IMG/VR virus record: IMGVR_UViG_3300020472_001862
Coordinates: 62,001 to 126,000 of that record
DNA length: 64,000 nucleotides
Strand: one strand, 5' to 3'
Source of the DNA: a virus
The translations under genes and the position numbers were made by a program. Positions 8,208 through 16,465 of the stretch are shown here, one piece after another. The notes beneath the pieces are model-generated. The model did no database searches, was not told where the DNA came from, and saw only the letters and a list, made by a program, of their open reading frames with translations. Positions within the stretch are counted from its first letter, which is position 1. Each line of letters begins with the position of its first letter.

Positions 8208-8949
8208 GCCATAATCTCAATAATGTCTCATCTTCTAATTCATCTATTTTTATTTGCTTATTATTAGACTTCAATACATCTACATTAAATAAACAAAATT
8301 TACATTCTTCTCTATATTTATGTGTCTCCAAATCCTCTGGAAATTGCATTCCTCTATTGTAAGAGTAAATCCATTCAAAAGGCATATTGTGCCAGAACTC
8401 TCTTTGACGCCAGTAATGATAGTTATCTGTTCCTTTCCAGAATGTTTTAAATATCATTTGATCTTCTTGTAATGCCTCCCAAAAGATATGTTCACATTGA
8501 TCTCTATTCCAACACATTACACTAGAGTTAAAAAATGTTCCTCGAATATCAATAAACTTCCTATCATGTTTGTGTTTAGGATTTTGCCACCTAGAATGTA
8601 TAATCCTAGGCTTCAAGGCCAGTTCATATATATCTGATATATCACTTTGTATAATAACATCTAAGTCTAAGTAACACCATTTATCGTCGAACCCTAAGAA
8701 GTTATGAGAATTAAATACTAAAAACTTAGCCCTATCCCAACAATAGTTTTCTTTACCAAACCAATACTTAGGATGTAATGGTTCTATATCAGGTATATCT
8801 CTAGCATCACATTTTAATCCTGTATCATCATCTGTATAACAGGTAAATGTAAAGTCATTGTGATAGTGTTCCTGTACCATACGATACAGATTGTTTACAT
8901 ACTCAGGAGAGTATTTAGTCCCCCACTTGATGCATACAAAGTTCATCAT
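8173..8949 (-). CDS. GT-A-like glycosyltransferase, KWG family copy 3
   Basis: About 258 residues starting at ATG 8949 (or 8946; two Met codons in a row). Conserved blocks: IKWGTKYSPEYVNNLY, FTFTCYTDDDTGL, HPKYWFG, CWDRAKFLVFNSHNF, YLDLDVIIQSDI with the DLD metal site, NSSVMCW, GTDNYHYWR and IYSYNRG. It overlaps both the upstream copy and the downstream fusion gene by 35 bases, more than the usual 4-14, which suggests reinitiation-style translation or compaction after duplication. Confidence 0.76.
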   Translation of the reverse strand: MMNFVCIKWGTKYSPEYVNNLYRMVQEHYHNDFTFTCYTDDDTGLKCDARDIPDIEPLHPKYWFGKENYCWDRAKFLVFNSHNFLGFDDKWCYLDLDVIIQSDISDIYELALKPRIIHSRWQNPKHKHDRKFIDIRGTFFNSSVMCWNRDQCEHIFWEALQEDQMIFKTFWKGTDNYHYWRQREFWHNMPFEWIYSYNRGMQFPEDLETHKYREECKFCLFNVDVLKSNNKQIKIDELEDETLLRLWHGNDYSKSARQ

Positions 8950-9577
8950 ATTCTTTCTCAATCTCCGGGTGTCTGTCTAAGCCGTTTAATAAACATATAG
9001 GATACTCTGGTCTATACTTTCTTCCTGAATAAAGATAAGAGTATACCTCATTATGTGGCAAGTGTTCAAATGTAAATCCTTCATGGTAAAGATAAGTATC
9101 ATCACCATATGGATATTGTACATCATATGTTTCAGGATATTTATTATAGTGATTCCATATATGCGTGGCATCTTTCCATAACATTACACTAGAATTATAA
9201 TTACTTAATGGAAATCCTGGCTGATGAGGGAAATCATGTATATTTAATTGTTTATCTCCCTTATCTTTCCACCAAGTATATACTATAACAGGATTATCAA
9301 CACAATAATCAAACAAATGATCTATGTTCTTTTGTATTCTTATGTCTAAATCTAAATATAATATAGTACCCATATCCTTTAACTGGAATAGTTTTATTTT
9401 TTCCATATTGTCGTTGGGTTCATGTTCCATATAAATAATCCCGATATCAGGATGTAACCCTTTAGGGTCATCCGTAACGCAAACATAATCATATTTGCCT
9501 TCGGTATGTTCGTATATAGAATTAACAGCATCAGAGCTGTATTTCTCACCATATTTTAATGTTAAAATAGTTTTCAT
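8915..9577 (-). CDS. GT-A-like glycosyltransferase, KWG family copy 4
   Basis: About 220 residues, first gene of the minus-strand island. The ATG at 9577 (MKTILTLKYGEKYS) is preferred; a GTG at 9586 is in frame but sits only 3 bases from the late promoter element. Blocks: LKYGEKYSSDAVNSIYEH, YVCVTDDPKGL, ILYLDLDIRIQKNIDHL with the DLD site, YNSSVMLW, and VYSYLYSG. Here KWG is KYG and the GTDNYH block is replaced by PYGDDTYLYH, so it is the most divergent of the four catalytic copies. Expressed late, to judge from its promoter. Confidence 0.74.
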   Translation of the reverse strand: MKTILTLKYGEKYSSDAVNSIYEHTEGKYDYVCVTDDPKGLHPDIGIIYMEHEPNDNMEKIKLFQLKDMGTILYLDLDIRIQKNIDHLFDYCVDNPVIVYTWWKDKGDKQLNIHDFPHQPGFPLSNYNSSVMLWKDATHIWNHYNKYPETYDVQYPYGDDTYLYHEGFTFEHLPHNEVYSYLYSGRKYRPEYPICLLNGLDRHPEIEKEYDELCMHQVGD

Positions 9578-9589
9578 TGTAATCACTTT

Positions 9590-9601
9590 TATTTATAAAT
9601 A
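9590..9601. promoter_or_regulatory. Palindromic bidirectional late promoter element
   Basis: TATTTATAAATA is a perfect 12-bp palindrome containing TATAAATA on both strands (plus strand 9594-9601, minus strand 9590-9597). TATAAATA is the T4 late promoter sequence read by the gp55 sigma factor, and a gp55 homologue is encoded at 31767. On the plus side it serves the appendage operon from 9635; on the minus side the glycosyltransferase island from 9577. The minus-strand leader would be only a few bases long. Confidence 0.75.
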
Positions 9602-9634
9602 AGACTATACACGATATTTTAGAGATAGAGATTA

Positions 9635-9964
9635 ATGGCAACCGTTTCAAATGTAGTAATAGATCAAGGTACGACGTTCAGTTTGGAGTTAAATCTCACA
9701 AACGACGACACTACTGCTAAAGATTTAACGAATTATACAGTAACTTCACAGATGAGAAAATCTTATGAAGCTACAACTGCTACAAGTTTTACTACTGCCA
9801 AGGTTAATGCTACAGGTAAAATAACAATATCTTTAACAGCAGCAGAAACAGCAGCTGTTAAAGCAGGAAGATATGTTTACGATATTGAGATAGCCTCAAG
9901 TTCGGAGACATTAAGAGTTTTAGAAGGAATAGTAACAGTAACACCAAATGTTACAAGAGCATAA
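9635..9964 (+). CDS. Virion appendage protein with beta-sandwich character
   Basis: A 109-residue Thr/Ala-rich protein with alternating strands (VVIDQGTTFSLELNLTN, YTVTSQMRKS, GKITISLT, GRYVYDIEIAS, LRVLEGIVTVTP). It resembles the small Ig-like or baseplate-upper-protein N-terminal domains found next to fibre genes in marine phages. First gene of the plus-strand late operon, followed 10 bases later by another small structural gene. Function beyond a virion component is not shown. Confidence 0.6.
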   Translation: MATVSNVVIDQGTTFSLELNLTNDDTTAKDLTNYTVTSQMRKSYEATTATSFTTAKVNATGKITISLTAAETAAVKAGRYVYDIEIASSSETLRVLEGIVTVTPNVTRA

Positions 9965-9974
9965 GGAGATTTAG

Positions 9975-10232
9975 ATGGCAGTTAATGTTAACGCTACACA
10001 AAATCCAGTATCGGTATCCGTATCGACTGGTAGTACTAGAGTCGTAACAACTACCACAACTCAAAGCCAGGTTGCAACTTCAACTAACATTGACAATTTG
10101 TCTGGTATTGATACCAGTGCAAAACAAAATGGGTATACTCTAGTTTATGATGGGAGTAGCGGTAATTTCATAGCAGCACCAGCATCGTCTGTTGCAGCTT
10201 CTATTACAGCTATTGACGGTGGCACTTTTTAA
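9975..10232 (+). CDS. Small appendage protein ending in IDGGTF
   Basis: An 85-residue Ser/Thr/Val-rich protein of low complexity. Its middle (GYTLVYDGSSGNFIAAP) resembles the repeat linking units of phage fibres, and it ends with AIDGGTF, matching the C-termini of two neighbours. AAGGAG precedes the ATG. Probably a short fibre or collar component; the shared tail suggests a common docking site. Confidence 0.6.
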   Translation: MAVNVNATQNPVSVSVSTGSTRVVTTTTTQSQVATSTNIDNLSGIDTSAKQNGYTLVYDGSSGNFIAAPASSVAASITAIDGGTF

Positions 10233-10237
10233 GATGG

Positions 10238-10260
10238 TATAAAGCTTTATATTATAATAT
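10238..10260. repeat. Two abutting AT palindromes between appendage genes
   Basis: TATAAAGCTTTATA (10238-10251) is a perfect 14-bp palindrome and runs into ATATTATAATAT (10249-10260), a perfect 12-bp palindrome containing TATAAT. They fill most of the 57-base gap before the gene at 10290. They could be a hairpin, a regulatory site or chance in AT-rich DNA. Confidence 0.4.
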
Positions 10261-10289
10261 TTAAAAGACATTTAACTAGGAGAAAATAA

Positions 10290-11684
10290 ATGGCAACAAC
10301 AATTCAAATTAAAAGAAGTACAGGCGCAGCAGCTCCCGCTACTTCGGATTTAGTTGAAGGCGAATTGGCGTATGCTGAGGATAGATCCAACTCAGGAGCA
10401 TCTGCTAAGTTATACATTTCATCTATTGATTCAGGTGGTAACGAGGTTATTCAAGAATTAGGTGGTAAGTACTACACCGATCTTATTGACAACGCTACAA
10501 ATTCAGCTACGGCTAGCACCCTTGTAAAGAGAGATGGAAGTGGACACTTTAACGGCGCAACTATTACAGGTTCAACACTTACTGATGGCACGGCAAGTAT
10601 AAATTCAGGTGCTATTACAGGAGCAACAAGTATAACAGCTTCTGGTACAGTACAGTTTGGATCTATATCAGATGGTACTATTACAGCAACTGCATTTGTA
10701 GACGAAGACAATATGGCTTCCGACAGTGCAACGCTTATTCCAACTCAACAATCTGTGAAAGCCTATGTAGACGCACAAGTAACAGCAAGTGATTTAGATG
10801 CAGCTGGTGATTCTGGAACAATAGATATAGATCTAGATTCAGAAACATTTACAGTAGCAGGTGGTACAGGTATTACAACTGCAGCATCCGGCACAACAAT
10901 TACAGCGACACTAGATAATACAGCAGTTACAGCAGGATCATATGGTTCTACTACAGCTGTTCCAATATTAACTATTGACGCACAAGGTCGTATTACAGCA
11001 GCTTCAACAGGTTCGATTGCTACTTCGTTTAATATTGCAGCAGACTCAGGTTCAGACGATACTGTGGCTGGTGGCGAAACATTAACTTTCGAAGGAACAG
11101 CGAACGAAATAGAAACAACAGTTTCCAATAACAAAATAGCAATAGGCTTACCTACAAATGTAACAATTTCAGGTAACCTTACAGTTAGCGGTACAACTAC
11201 AACTGTAGATTCCACAACATTATCCGTAGCAGATCCATTGATCTCACTAGCAACAGGCAATAACTCGTCTGACGCAGTGGACATTGGTATATATGGTTTG
11301 TATGACACTTCAGGTTCAACTGATTTATATGGCGGTTTATTCAGAGACGCTAATGACTCAGGTAAATGGAAGTTATTTAAAGACAACCAAGCAGCACCTA
11401 CTACAACTGTAAACACAGGCGGAACAGGTTACGCAGTAGCTACATTAGTAGCAAACATTGAATCATCTAGCGCTACAATTACAGGCGGTACTATTACAGG
11501 CATCACAGACTTAGTAGTAGCAGATGGTGGTACGGGCGCAGGTACATTTACTTCTAAAGGTATCCTTTATGGTAATGGTACAGGAGCTTTACAAGTAACA
11601 GCAGCAGGTACTGAAGGACAAATTCTTCAAGCTGGCTCAGGCGGTACTCCAGAATTCGGTGGAATAGACGGCGGAACTTATTAA
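10290..11684 (+). CDS. Tail-fibre-like structural protein
   Basis: A 464-residue low-complexity protein rich in Thr, Ala, Gly and Ser. The N-terminus (TTIQIKRSTGAAAPATSDLVEGELAYAED) is the short fibre/tropism-determinant-type module seen again at 12041. A long beta-repeat shaft follows (NGATITGSTLTDG, GAITGATSITASG, TQQSVKAYVDAQV), then VTISGNLTVSGTTTTVDSTT, which is repeated in the protein at 12644. It ends GGIDGGTY. It probably forms a trimeric fibre or whisker on the virion. AGGAGAAAATAA precedes the ATG. Confidence 0.75.
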   Translation: MATTIQIKRSTGAAAPATSDLVEGELAYAEDRSNSGASAKLYISSIDSGGNEVIQELGGKYYTDLIDNATNSATASTLVKRDGSGHFNGATITGSTLTDGTASINSGAITGATSITASGTVQFGSISDGTITATAFVDEDNMASDSATLIPTQQSVKAYVDAQVTASDLDAAGDSGTIDIDLDSETFTVAGGTGITTAASGTTITATLDNTAVTAGSYGSTTAVPILTIDAQGRITAASTGSIATSFNIAADSGSDDTVAGGETLTFEGTANEIETTVSNNKIAIGLPTNVTISGNLTVSGTTTTVDSTTLSVADPLISLATGNNSSDAVDIGIYGLYDTSGSTDLYGGLFRDANDSGKWKLFKDNQAAPTTTVNTGGTGYAVATLVANIESSSATITGGTITGITDLVVADGGTGAGTFTSKGILYGNGTGALQVTAAGTEGQILQAGSGGTPEFGGIDGGTY

Positions 11685-11703
11685 TATTAGATAGGATTTT
11701 GAA

Positions 11704-12036
11704 ATGGACGAACAATTAATTAATGAATATATTAACAACTTGGCTAATCAAGTAAATAACTTGACCCAAGAGAACATACTACTTAAAACTAGACTTAGTC
11801 TTTTAGAGAAAAGGGAACAAGAGAGGTTGACAGCAGAAGAGAAGAAGGAAGTTCCAACACAACCGGCACCAAAGAGTGAATACTCTACACCGCCGGAGGA
11901 ACAACCTAAGCCACAGGTGGAACAAATAGTTCCTAAAGAACCTGATTTTGTTAAAGGGCCTAAACCAAAAGGATATAATCCTAAGGTGGATGGACCAAGA
12001 CCTCTTATCCCTAATCCTAAAATAGCAGAGGAATAA
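11704..12036 (+). CDS. Coiled-coil plus Pro-rich protein in the appendage operon
   Basis: A 110-residue protein. Residues 1-45 form a predicted coiled coil (INNLANQVNNLTQENILLK). The remainder is rich in Pro, Glu and Lys (PTQPAPKSEYSTPPEEQPKP) with repeated PK/NPK units at the end, and is likely extended. No family recognised. Placement between fibre modules suggests a linker, chaperone or trimerisation factor. Confidence 0.6.
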   Translation: MDEQLINEYINNLANQVNNLTQENILLKTRLSLLEKREQERLTAEEKKEVPTQPAPKSEYSTPPEEQPKPQVEQIVPKEPDFVKGPKPKGYNPKVDGPRPLIPNPKIAEE

Positions 12037-12040
12037 TCAA

Positions 12041-12361
12041 ATGGCAACAGTAATAAAAATAAAGAGATCGGAAACAGCAAGTGATGCACCTACTACCAGT
12101 GATTTAGTTGCAGGTGAGGTAGCATTAAATACAGCAGATCAAGTTCTGTATGTAAGAGATTCTGGAGGTTCGATTGTTAAAGTTTCTAACTTTTCAGAAG
12201 TAGACCAATCTTTAGTTTTTCCTACTGGCGACTATGGAAGTGTGGCATCAGCGCTAGCAACAGACGCATTTGGCCAAACTATAGACAAAGTATTTGATTG
12301 TAATTCAAGTGTTAAGTATAGAGTAAGTGAAGTAGATCTCGGGTCGGATTCAGCAGTATAA
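12041..12361 (+). CDS. Short fibre-module protein
   Basis: A 106-residue protein whose first 50 residues (VIKIKRSETASDAPTTSDLVAGEVALNTADQVLYVRDSGG in blocks) match the N-terminal module of the protein at 10290: xIKIKRSxxxxAPxTSDLVxGExA. The C-terminal half is a different short domain ending in DLGSDSAV and lacks the IDGGT tail. It looks like a detached fibre tip or adaptor. Confidence 0.6.
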   Translation: MATVIKIKRSETASDAPTTSDLVAGEVALNTADQVLYVRDSGGSIVKVSNFSEVDQSLVFPTGDYGSVASALATDAFGQTIDKVFDCNSSVKYRVSEVDLGSDSAV

Positions 12362-12375
12362 CAAGGAGACTATAG

Positions 12376-12630
12376 ATGACAGTTACAGTACAGTTTAGGA
12401 GAGGGACAACAGCACAGAACAATGCGTTCACTGGCTCGATTGGCGAACTTTCTGTAAACACTACAACAAATACTATTAGGGTCCATGATGGGAGTACAGC
12501 AGGCGGGCATGAGCTTATGAAGGCTGATGCCACAAATATTGATGGGAATGTACCCATAGGTAACATTTCAGGAACAATATCAGCTAGCGCATTGGATGAT
12601 GGGTCTAGCATAGACGGCGGAACATATTAA
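12376..12630 (+). CDS. Short fibre-module protein, QFRRGTT type, ending IDGGTY
   Basis: An 84-residue protein: VQFRRGTTAQNNAFTG, GELSVNTTTNTIRVHDGSTAGG, then a short tail ending SSIDGGTY. The first 45 residues are nearly identical to the N-terminus of the next gene (QFRRGTTxQNxxFTG, GELSVxTTxxTxRVHDGSTAGG), a clear tandem duplication. This type of module is known at the N-terminus of phage tropism determinants and tail fibres, where it binds the virion. Confidence 0.7.
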   Translation: MTVTVQFRRGTTAQNNAFTGSIGELSVNTTTNTIRVHDGSTAGGHELMKADATNIDGNVPIGNISGTISASALDDGSSIDGGTY

Positions 12631-12643
12631 TTAGGAGACAAAA

Positions 12644-13927
12644 ATGCCAACACAAGTACAATTTAGGAGAGGGACGACTACACAGAACGAATCCTTTACT
12701 GGTGCGGTAGGTGAACTTTCCGTAGATACTACGCTAGATACAGTTCGAGTACATGATGGTTCAACGGCAGGCGGTATAAGGCTAGCAAAATATTCTGAGA
12801 TACAATCAGGGGATATTACAGCAGTCGTAGCAGGCACAGGACTATCAGGAGGAGCTACTAGCGGAAGTGCTACAGTAAACTTATCACACTTAGGCTTAGA
12901 AAGCCTTTCAGACCCAAATGATGATCAGATAATATTTTGGGATGACTCAGCAGGAGCAACTGCATTTTTAGATTTAGGCACAGGTTTGTCTATATCAGGA
13001 ACAACAATTTCTGTAGGAACACTTAACCAAGATACTACAGGAAACGCAGCTACGGCAACAGCATTAGAAACAGCTAGGACTATAGGTGGTACATCATTTG
13101 ATGGTACTGCAAATATAGCAGTTGCATTAGCAGCAACAGCTACAACATTAGCAACAGCAAGAACAATAAACGGTGTAAGTTTTGATGGTAGTGCAAATGT
13201 AACTACATTAACAGCAGGCACAGGTGTTTCAGTTTCAGGCACAGCAGTTTCAATAGGACAAGCAGTAGCAACATCAGATGATGTTACATTTGCAGATGTA
13301 GCAGCAACAGGTAATGTTACTATTACAGGTAACTTAGATGTAAATGGAACAACTACAACCTTAGATTCAACTAACTCTACTATTGCAGATAGACTAATTG
13401 AATTAGGAAACGGAACAACAGGAACACCAGCAAACGATATGGGTCTGGTCTTTGAAAGAGGATCTTCAGACAATGCGTTTATTGGTTGGGACGAAAGTGC
13501 AGATAAATTCCTAGTAGGTACTGGCTCATTTACAGGTGCAAGTACAGGAGATTTAACAGTTACCACAGGAACACTTGTAGCAAACTTAGAAGGTAATGTT
13601 ACAGGTAATGTTACAGGTAACACAAGTGGAAGTTCAGGTTCATGTACAGGGAACGCAGCAACAGCTTCGGCACTTGCAACAGCAAGAACTTTATCGTTTA
13701 CAGGAGATGTTACAGGTACAGGAGACTTTGATGGCTCAGGTAACTTAGCAACTGCATTAACTATAGCAGCAAATAGTGTTGCATTAGGTACAGATACAAC
13801 AGGGAATTATATGGCACAAGTAAGTGGTGGAGATGGTATTACTATTTCTCACACGCAGAGCGAAGGCTCAACGGCTACAATTACTGGCACAGCAATATAT
13901 GATTCAAGTGGAACTAAATTAAATTAA
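12644..13927 (+). CDS. Long tail-fibre-like protein, QFRRGTT type
   Basis: A 427-residue fibre-like protein. The N-terminal module duplicates that of the preceding gene. The shaft consists of irregular Ala/Thr/Gly repeats (ATALETARTIGGTSFDG and TLATARTINGVSFDG are two copies of one unit; LATARTLSFTGDVTGTG is a third, degenerate one), plus VTITGNLDVNGTTTTLDSTN shared with 10290. AFIGWDESADKFLVGT near residue 285 is a common virion-fibre motif. Unlike its neighbours it ends in SSGTKLN. Likely a host-range or attachment component. Confidence 0.75.
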   Translation: MPTQVQFRRGTTTQNESFTGAVGELSVDTTLDTVRVHDGSTAGGIRLAKYSEIQSGDITAVVAGTGLSGGATSGSATVNLSHLGLESLSDPNDDQIIFWDDSAGATAFLDLGTGLSISGTTISVGTLNQDTTGNAATATALETARTIGGTSFDGTANIAVALAATATTLATARTINGVSFDGSANVTTLTAGTGVSVSGTAVSIGQAVATSDDVTFADVAATGNVTITGNLDVNGTTTTLDSTNSTIADRLIELGNGTTGTPANDMGLVFERGSSDNAFIGWDESADKFLVGTGSFTGASTGDLTVTTGTLVANLEGNVTGNVTGNTSGSSGSCTGNAATASALATARTLSFTGDVTGTGDFDGSGNLATALTIAANSVALGTDTTGNYMAQVSGGDGITISHTQSEGSTATITGTAIYDSSGTKLN

Positions 13928-13939
13928 GGGTAGACGCAG

Positions 13940-14917
13940 ATGGCTTTAGCAAGTAGAACAGATTTACAGGATTATTGTTTAAGGAGACTTGGACACCCTG
14001 TAATTGAAATTAATGTTGACGATGCTCAACTCTCAGATCGTATAGACGATTCTTTGCAGTTCTTTCAAGAGTATCATTTCGATGGTGTTGAAAAGACATT
14101 CGTTAAACATCAAATTACAGGCTCCAAACTAAAGCTAACTGCTAACCTTGGTGGTAATTTTACAAAGGGAGAAACTTTAACAGGAGGAACTTCCGGTGCA
14201 ACTGCTCTATTTGATTCAACAGATTCAACAGCACAGTTTTTACTTATAGAACAAATTAAATCAGGAACCTTTGTAGCATCAGAAACAGTAACAGGTAATA
14301 TATCAGGAGCAACAGCAACATTAGGAGCAACAGATTTTTATACTAAAGGTGATATTGAAAACGGCTATTTGCCAATAAGTAACAATATCATAGGTATAAC
14401 CCGTGTCTTTAATTTTGGTGGAGCAGCTACAAACAATACAAAAGACGGACAACTGTTTGATCTAATGTATCAGTTTAGAATGAACGATCTATATAACTTA
14501 ATGGGAGCAGACATGATATATTATTCAGTCGTACAATCTCATTTAACAACATTGGAACAACTACTAGTAGGACAACGACAAATTCGTTGGAATAGAAAAA
14601 CAGACAGACTTTATATAGATACTGATTGGGATAAAACATACAATATAGGCGACTATGTAGTAGCAGAAGCTTATGCTATCCTTGATCCTTCTACATATAC
14701 AGAAGTTTATGATGATATGTTCCTAAAGAAATATACAACAGCATTATTTAAAAAACAATGGGGCGATAATCTGAAGAAATTTGCAGGTATTCAAATGCCA
14801 GGTGGTGTGACTTTAAACGGAGAAACCATTTATAACGAGGCAGTACAAGAGATACAAGCAATTGAACAGGAGATGCAACTTAAATACGAATTACCTCCTC
14901 AATTTATGATAGGTTAA
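13940..14917 (+). CDS. 13: Neck protein gp13
   Basis: A 325-residue T4 gp13 homologue; with gp14 it seals the filled head and forms the tail-joining surface. The N-terminus (LASRTDLQDYCLRRLGHPVIEINV, in blocks) and YDDMFLKKYTTALFKKQWG are hallmark segments. Residues 71-130 are an insertion of two GETLTGxxSGATA half-repeats not part of the T4 protein, forming a predicted extra beta domain. It is directly followed by gp14, as in T4. Confidence 0.92.
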   Translation: MALASRTDLQDYCLRRLGHPVIEINVDDAQLSDRIDDSLQFFQEYHFDGVEKTFVKHQITGSKLKLTANLGGNFTKGETLTGGTSGATALFDSTDSTAQFLLIEQIKSGTFVASETVTGNISGATATLGATDFYTKGDIENGYLPISNNIIGITRVFNFGGAATNNTKDGQLFDLMYQFRMNDLYNLMGADMIYYSVVQSHLTTLEQLLVGQRQIRWNRKTDRLYIDTDWDKTYNIGDYVVAEAYAILDPSTYTEVYDDMFLKKYTTALFKKQWGDNLKKFAGIQMPGGVTLNGETIYNEAVQEIQAIEQEMQLKYELPPQFMIG

Positions 14918-14921
14918 ACAC

Positions 14922-15671
14922 ATGGCCACAAATTTTTATTTCCAAAATGGCGGTGGTATAGGACAAACAGGCGAACAGCGCCTAATAGAAGATCTTATAA
15001 TCGAAAGTCTTAAAATATACGGACACGATACTTACTACTTGCCTAGAACAATAGTTAACAAAGATGACATCTTTGATGAGGACTCATTGTCTAGGTTCAC
15101 CCAAGCATATCCTTTAGAAATGTACTTAGAAAATGTACAAGGGTTTGAAGGCCAAGGAGATATATTTACAAGATTTGGAATGGAAGTTAGAGATCAAGCA
15201 ACTTTCGTACTAGCAAAAAGACGATGGGAGGACATGGTTACAAGGCAAGGTCCTGATGTAGCAAGGAAAGCCAGACCAGTAGAAGGAGATTTAATTTACT
15301 TTGAAAAAACTAAATCTTTATTCGAGATTAAATATGTAGATTTCCAAAATCCATTCTATCAGGCAAATAACATTTATGTATTTAAATTAACTTGTGAATT
15401 GTTCGAGTATAGTTCAGAGGATTTAGATACAGGTATTGCAACAATAGATGCAATAGAAACAAAATACTCTCAAGATATGTTGGAGTATCAATTTAAGAAA
15501 GAAGATGGTGGATTGTTCCTTAAGGAAGATGGCGGTAGTTTAATTACAGAAGCTTATCAAACAAGTGTATCAGAACCAATAGATAACGCAGACTTTGATA
15601 ACTTATTAACATTAGAAGGCATACTAGACTTTAGCGAATCTAATCCGTTTGGTGAGATAGGAGGCTCGTAA
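14922..15671 (+). CDS. 14: Neck protein gp14
   Basis: A 249-residue T4 gp14 homologue, partner of gp13 in head completion. Typical features: the glycine-rich start NFYFQNGGGIGQTGEQRLIEDL, ESLKIYGHDTYYLPR, and FGMEVRDQATFVLAKRRW. The last 60 residues are an acidic tail (KKEDGGLFLKEDGGSL, FSESNPFGEIGGS). It overlaps gp15 by one base (TAATG). Confidence 0.93.
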   Translation: MATNFYFQNGGGIGQTGEQRLIEDLIIESLKIYGHDTYYLPRTIVNKDDIFDEDSLSRFTQAYPLEMYLENVQGFEGQGDIFTRFGMEVRDQATFVLAKRRWEDMVTRQGPDVARKARPVEGDLIYFEKTKSLFEIKYVDFQNPFYQANNIYVFKLTCELFEYSSEDLDTGIATIDAIETKYSQDMLEYQFKKEDGGLFLKEDGGSLITEAYQTSVSEPIDNADFDNLLTLEGILDFSESNPFGEIGGS

Positions 15672-16465
15672 TGTTTAGAGATAAGACATTCTATCATAGT
15701 CATGTAAGGAAAGCTATTATAGCTTTTGGTACAATATTCAATGATATAAACATAGAAAGAAAGAATTCATCGGGTGCAGTAGCACAAACATTAAGAGTGC
15801 CTTTAGCGTACTCTACAAAACAAAAGTTTTTAACTAGGATTGCCAGAGTAGCAGATACAAGTACTAGAGGAGAAGTAGCTCTTACTTTACCTAGAATGGG
15901 GTTTGAAATAAATGGTTTAAACTACGACCCAGGCAGGAAGGTAGCTCCTATAAATAGAACGAGAGTAGTAGGAGAAGGAGATGATACTAATACAGTTAGA
16001 TCTGTGTTTGCTTCTGCTCCGTGGAACATGGATTTAGCATTATATATATTTGCGAAGAACCAAAATGATGGATTAAATATAATAGAACAAATACTTCCTT
16101 ATTTTAATCCTGACTTTAATGTAACAATAAACGATCTCCCAGAAGTGGGAATTAAAAGAGATTTAAAAATAACTTTAGATAATGTTAATTATGAAGACGA
16201 ATATGAAGGCGAGTATGCGAACAGGATTAGTGTAATATGGACATTAAATTTTACTATGAGGCTTAATTTTTACAGTCATGTAGCAAATGTAGATGTTATT
16301 AAACAGGCAGTAATAGATGCTTATAGTGATCCTAACTTATCCTTAGATAAAGTAGCACTCTCAGCAGGAAGAGCAAGGGTTAAAGCAACTGTTGATCCTC
16401 AATCTGCAACACCAGCCGATGAATATAAGTTCTTGGAGGAATTTGATGAAGCGTTCGAAACATAG
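15671..16465 (+). CDS. 15: Tail sheath stabiliser / terminator gp15
   Basis: A 264-residue T4 gp15 homologue, which caps the sheath and tube as a hexameric ring and docks the tail to the neck. Recognisable start MFRDKTFYHSHVRKAIIAFG, then VPLAYSTKQKFL and LPRMGFEINGLNYDP. T4 gp15 is 272 residues, so this is full length. The 3' end overlaps the small terminase by 20 bases. Confidence 0.93.
   Translation: MFRDKTFYHSHVRKAIIAFGTIFNDINIERKNSSGAVAQTLRVPLAYSTKQKFLTRIARVADTSTRGEVALTLPRMGFEINGLNYDPGRKVAPINRTRVVGEGDDTNTVRSVFASAPWNMDLALYIFAKNQNDGLNIIEQILPYFNPDFNVTINDLPEVGIKRDLKITLDNVNYEDEYEGEYANRISVIWTLNFTMRLNFYSHVANVDVIKQAVIDAYSDPNLSLDKVALSAGRARVKATVDPQSATPADEYKFLEEFDEAFET

Noticed and set aside
10763-11416. 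Long minus-strand open frame opposite the fibre gene
   Set aside because: It is a shadow of a Thr/Ala-rich repeat gene; composition mirrors the sense codons and there is no Shine-Dalgarno sequence or promoter.
12644-13927. Fibre repeats considered as a CRISPR-like or satellite array
   Set aside because: Repeats are irregular at the DNA level and coherent only as protein repeats in one frame.
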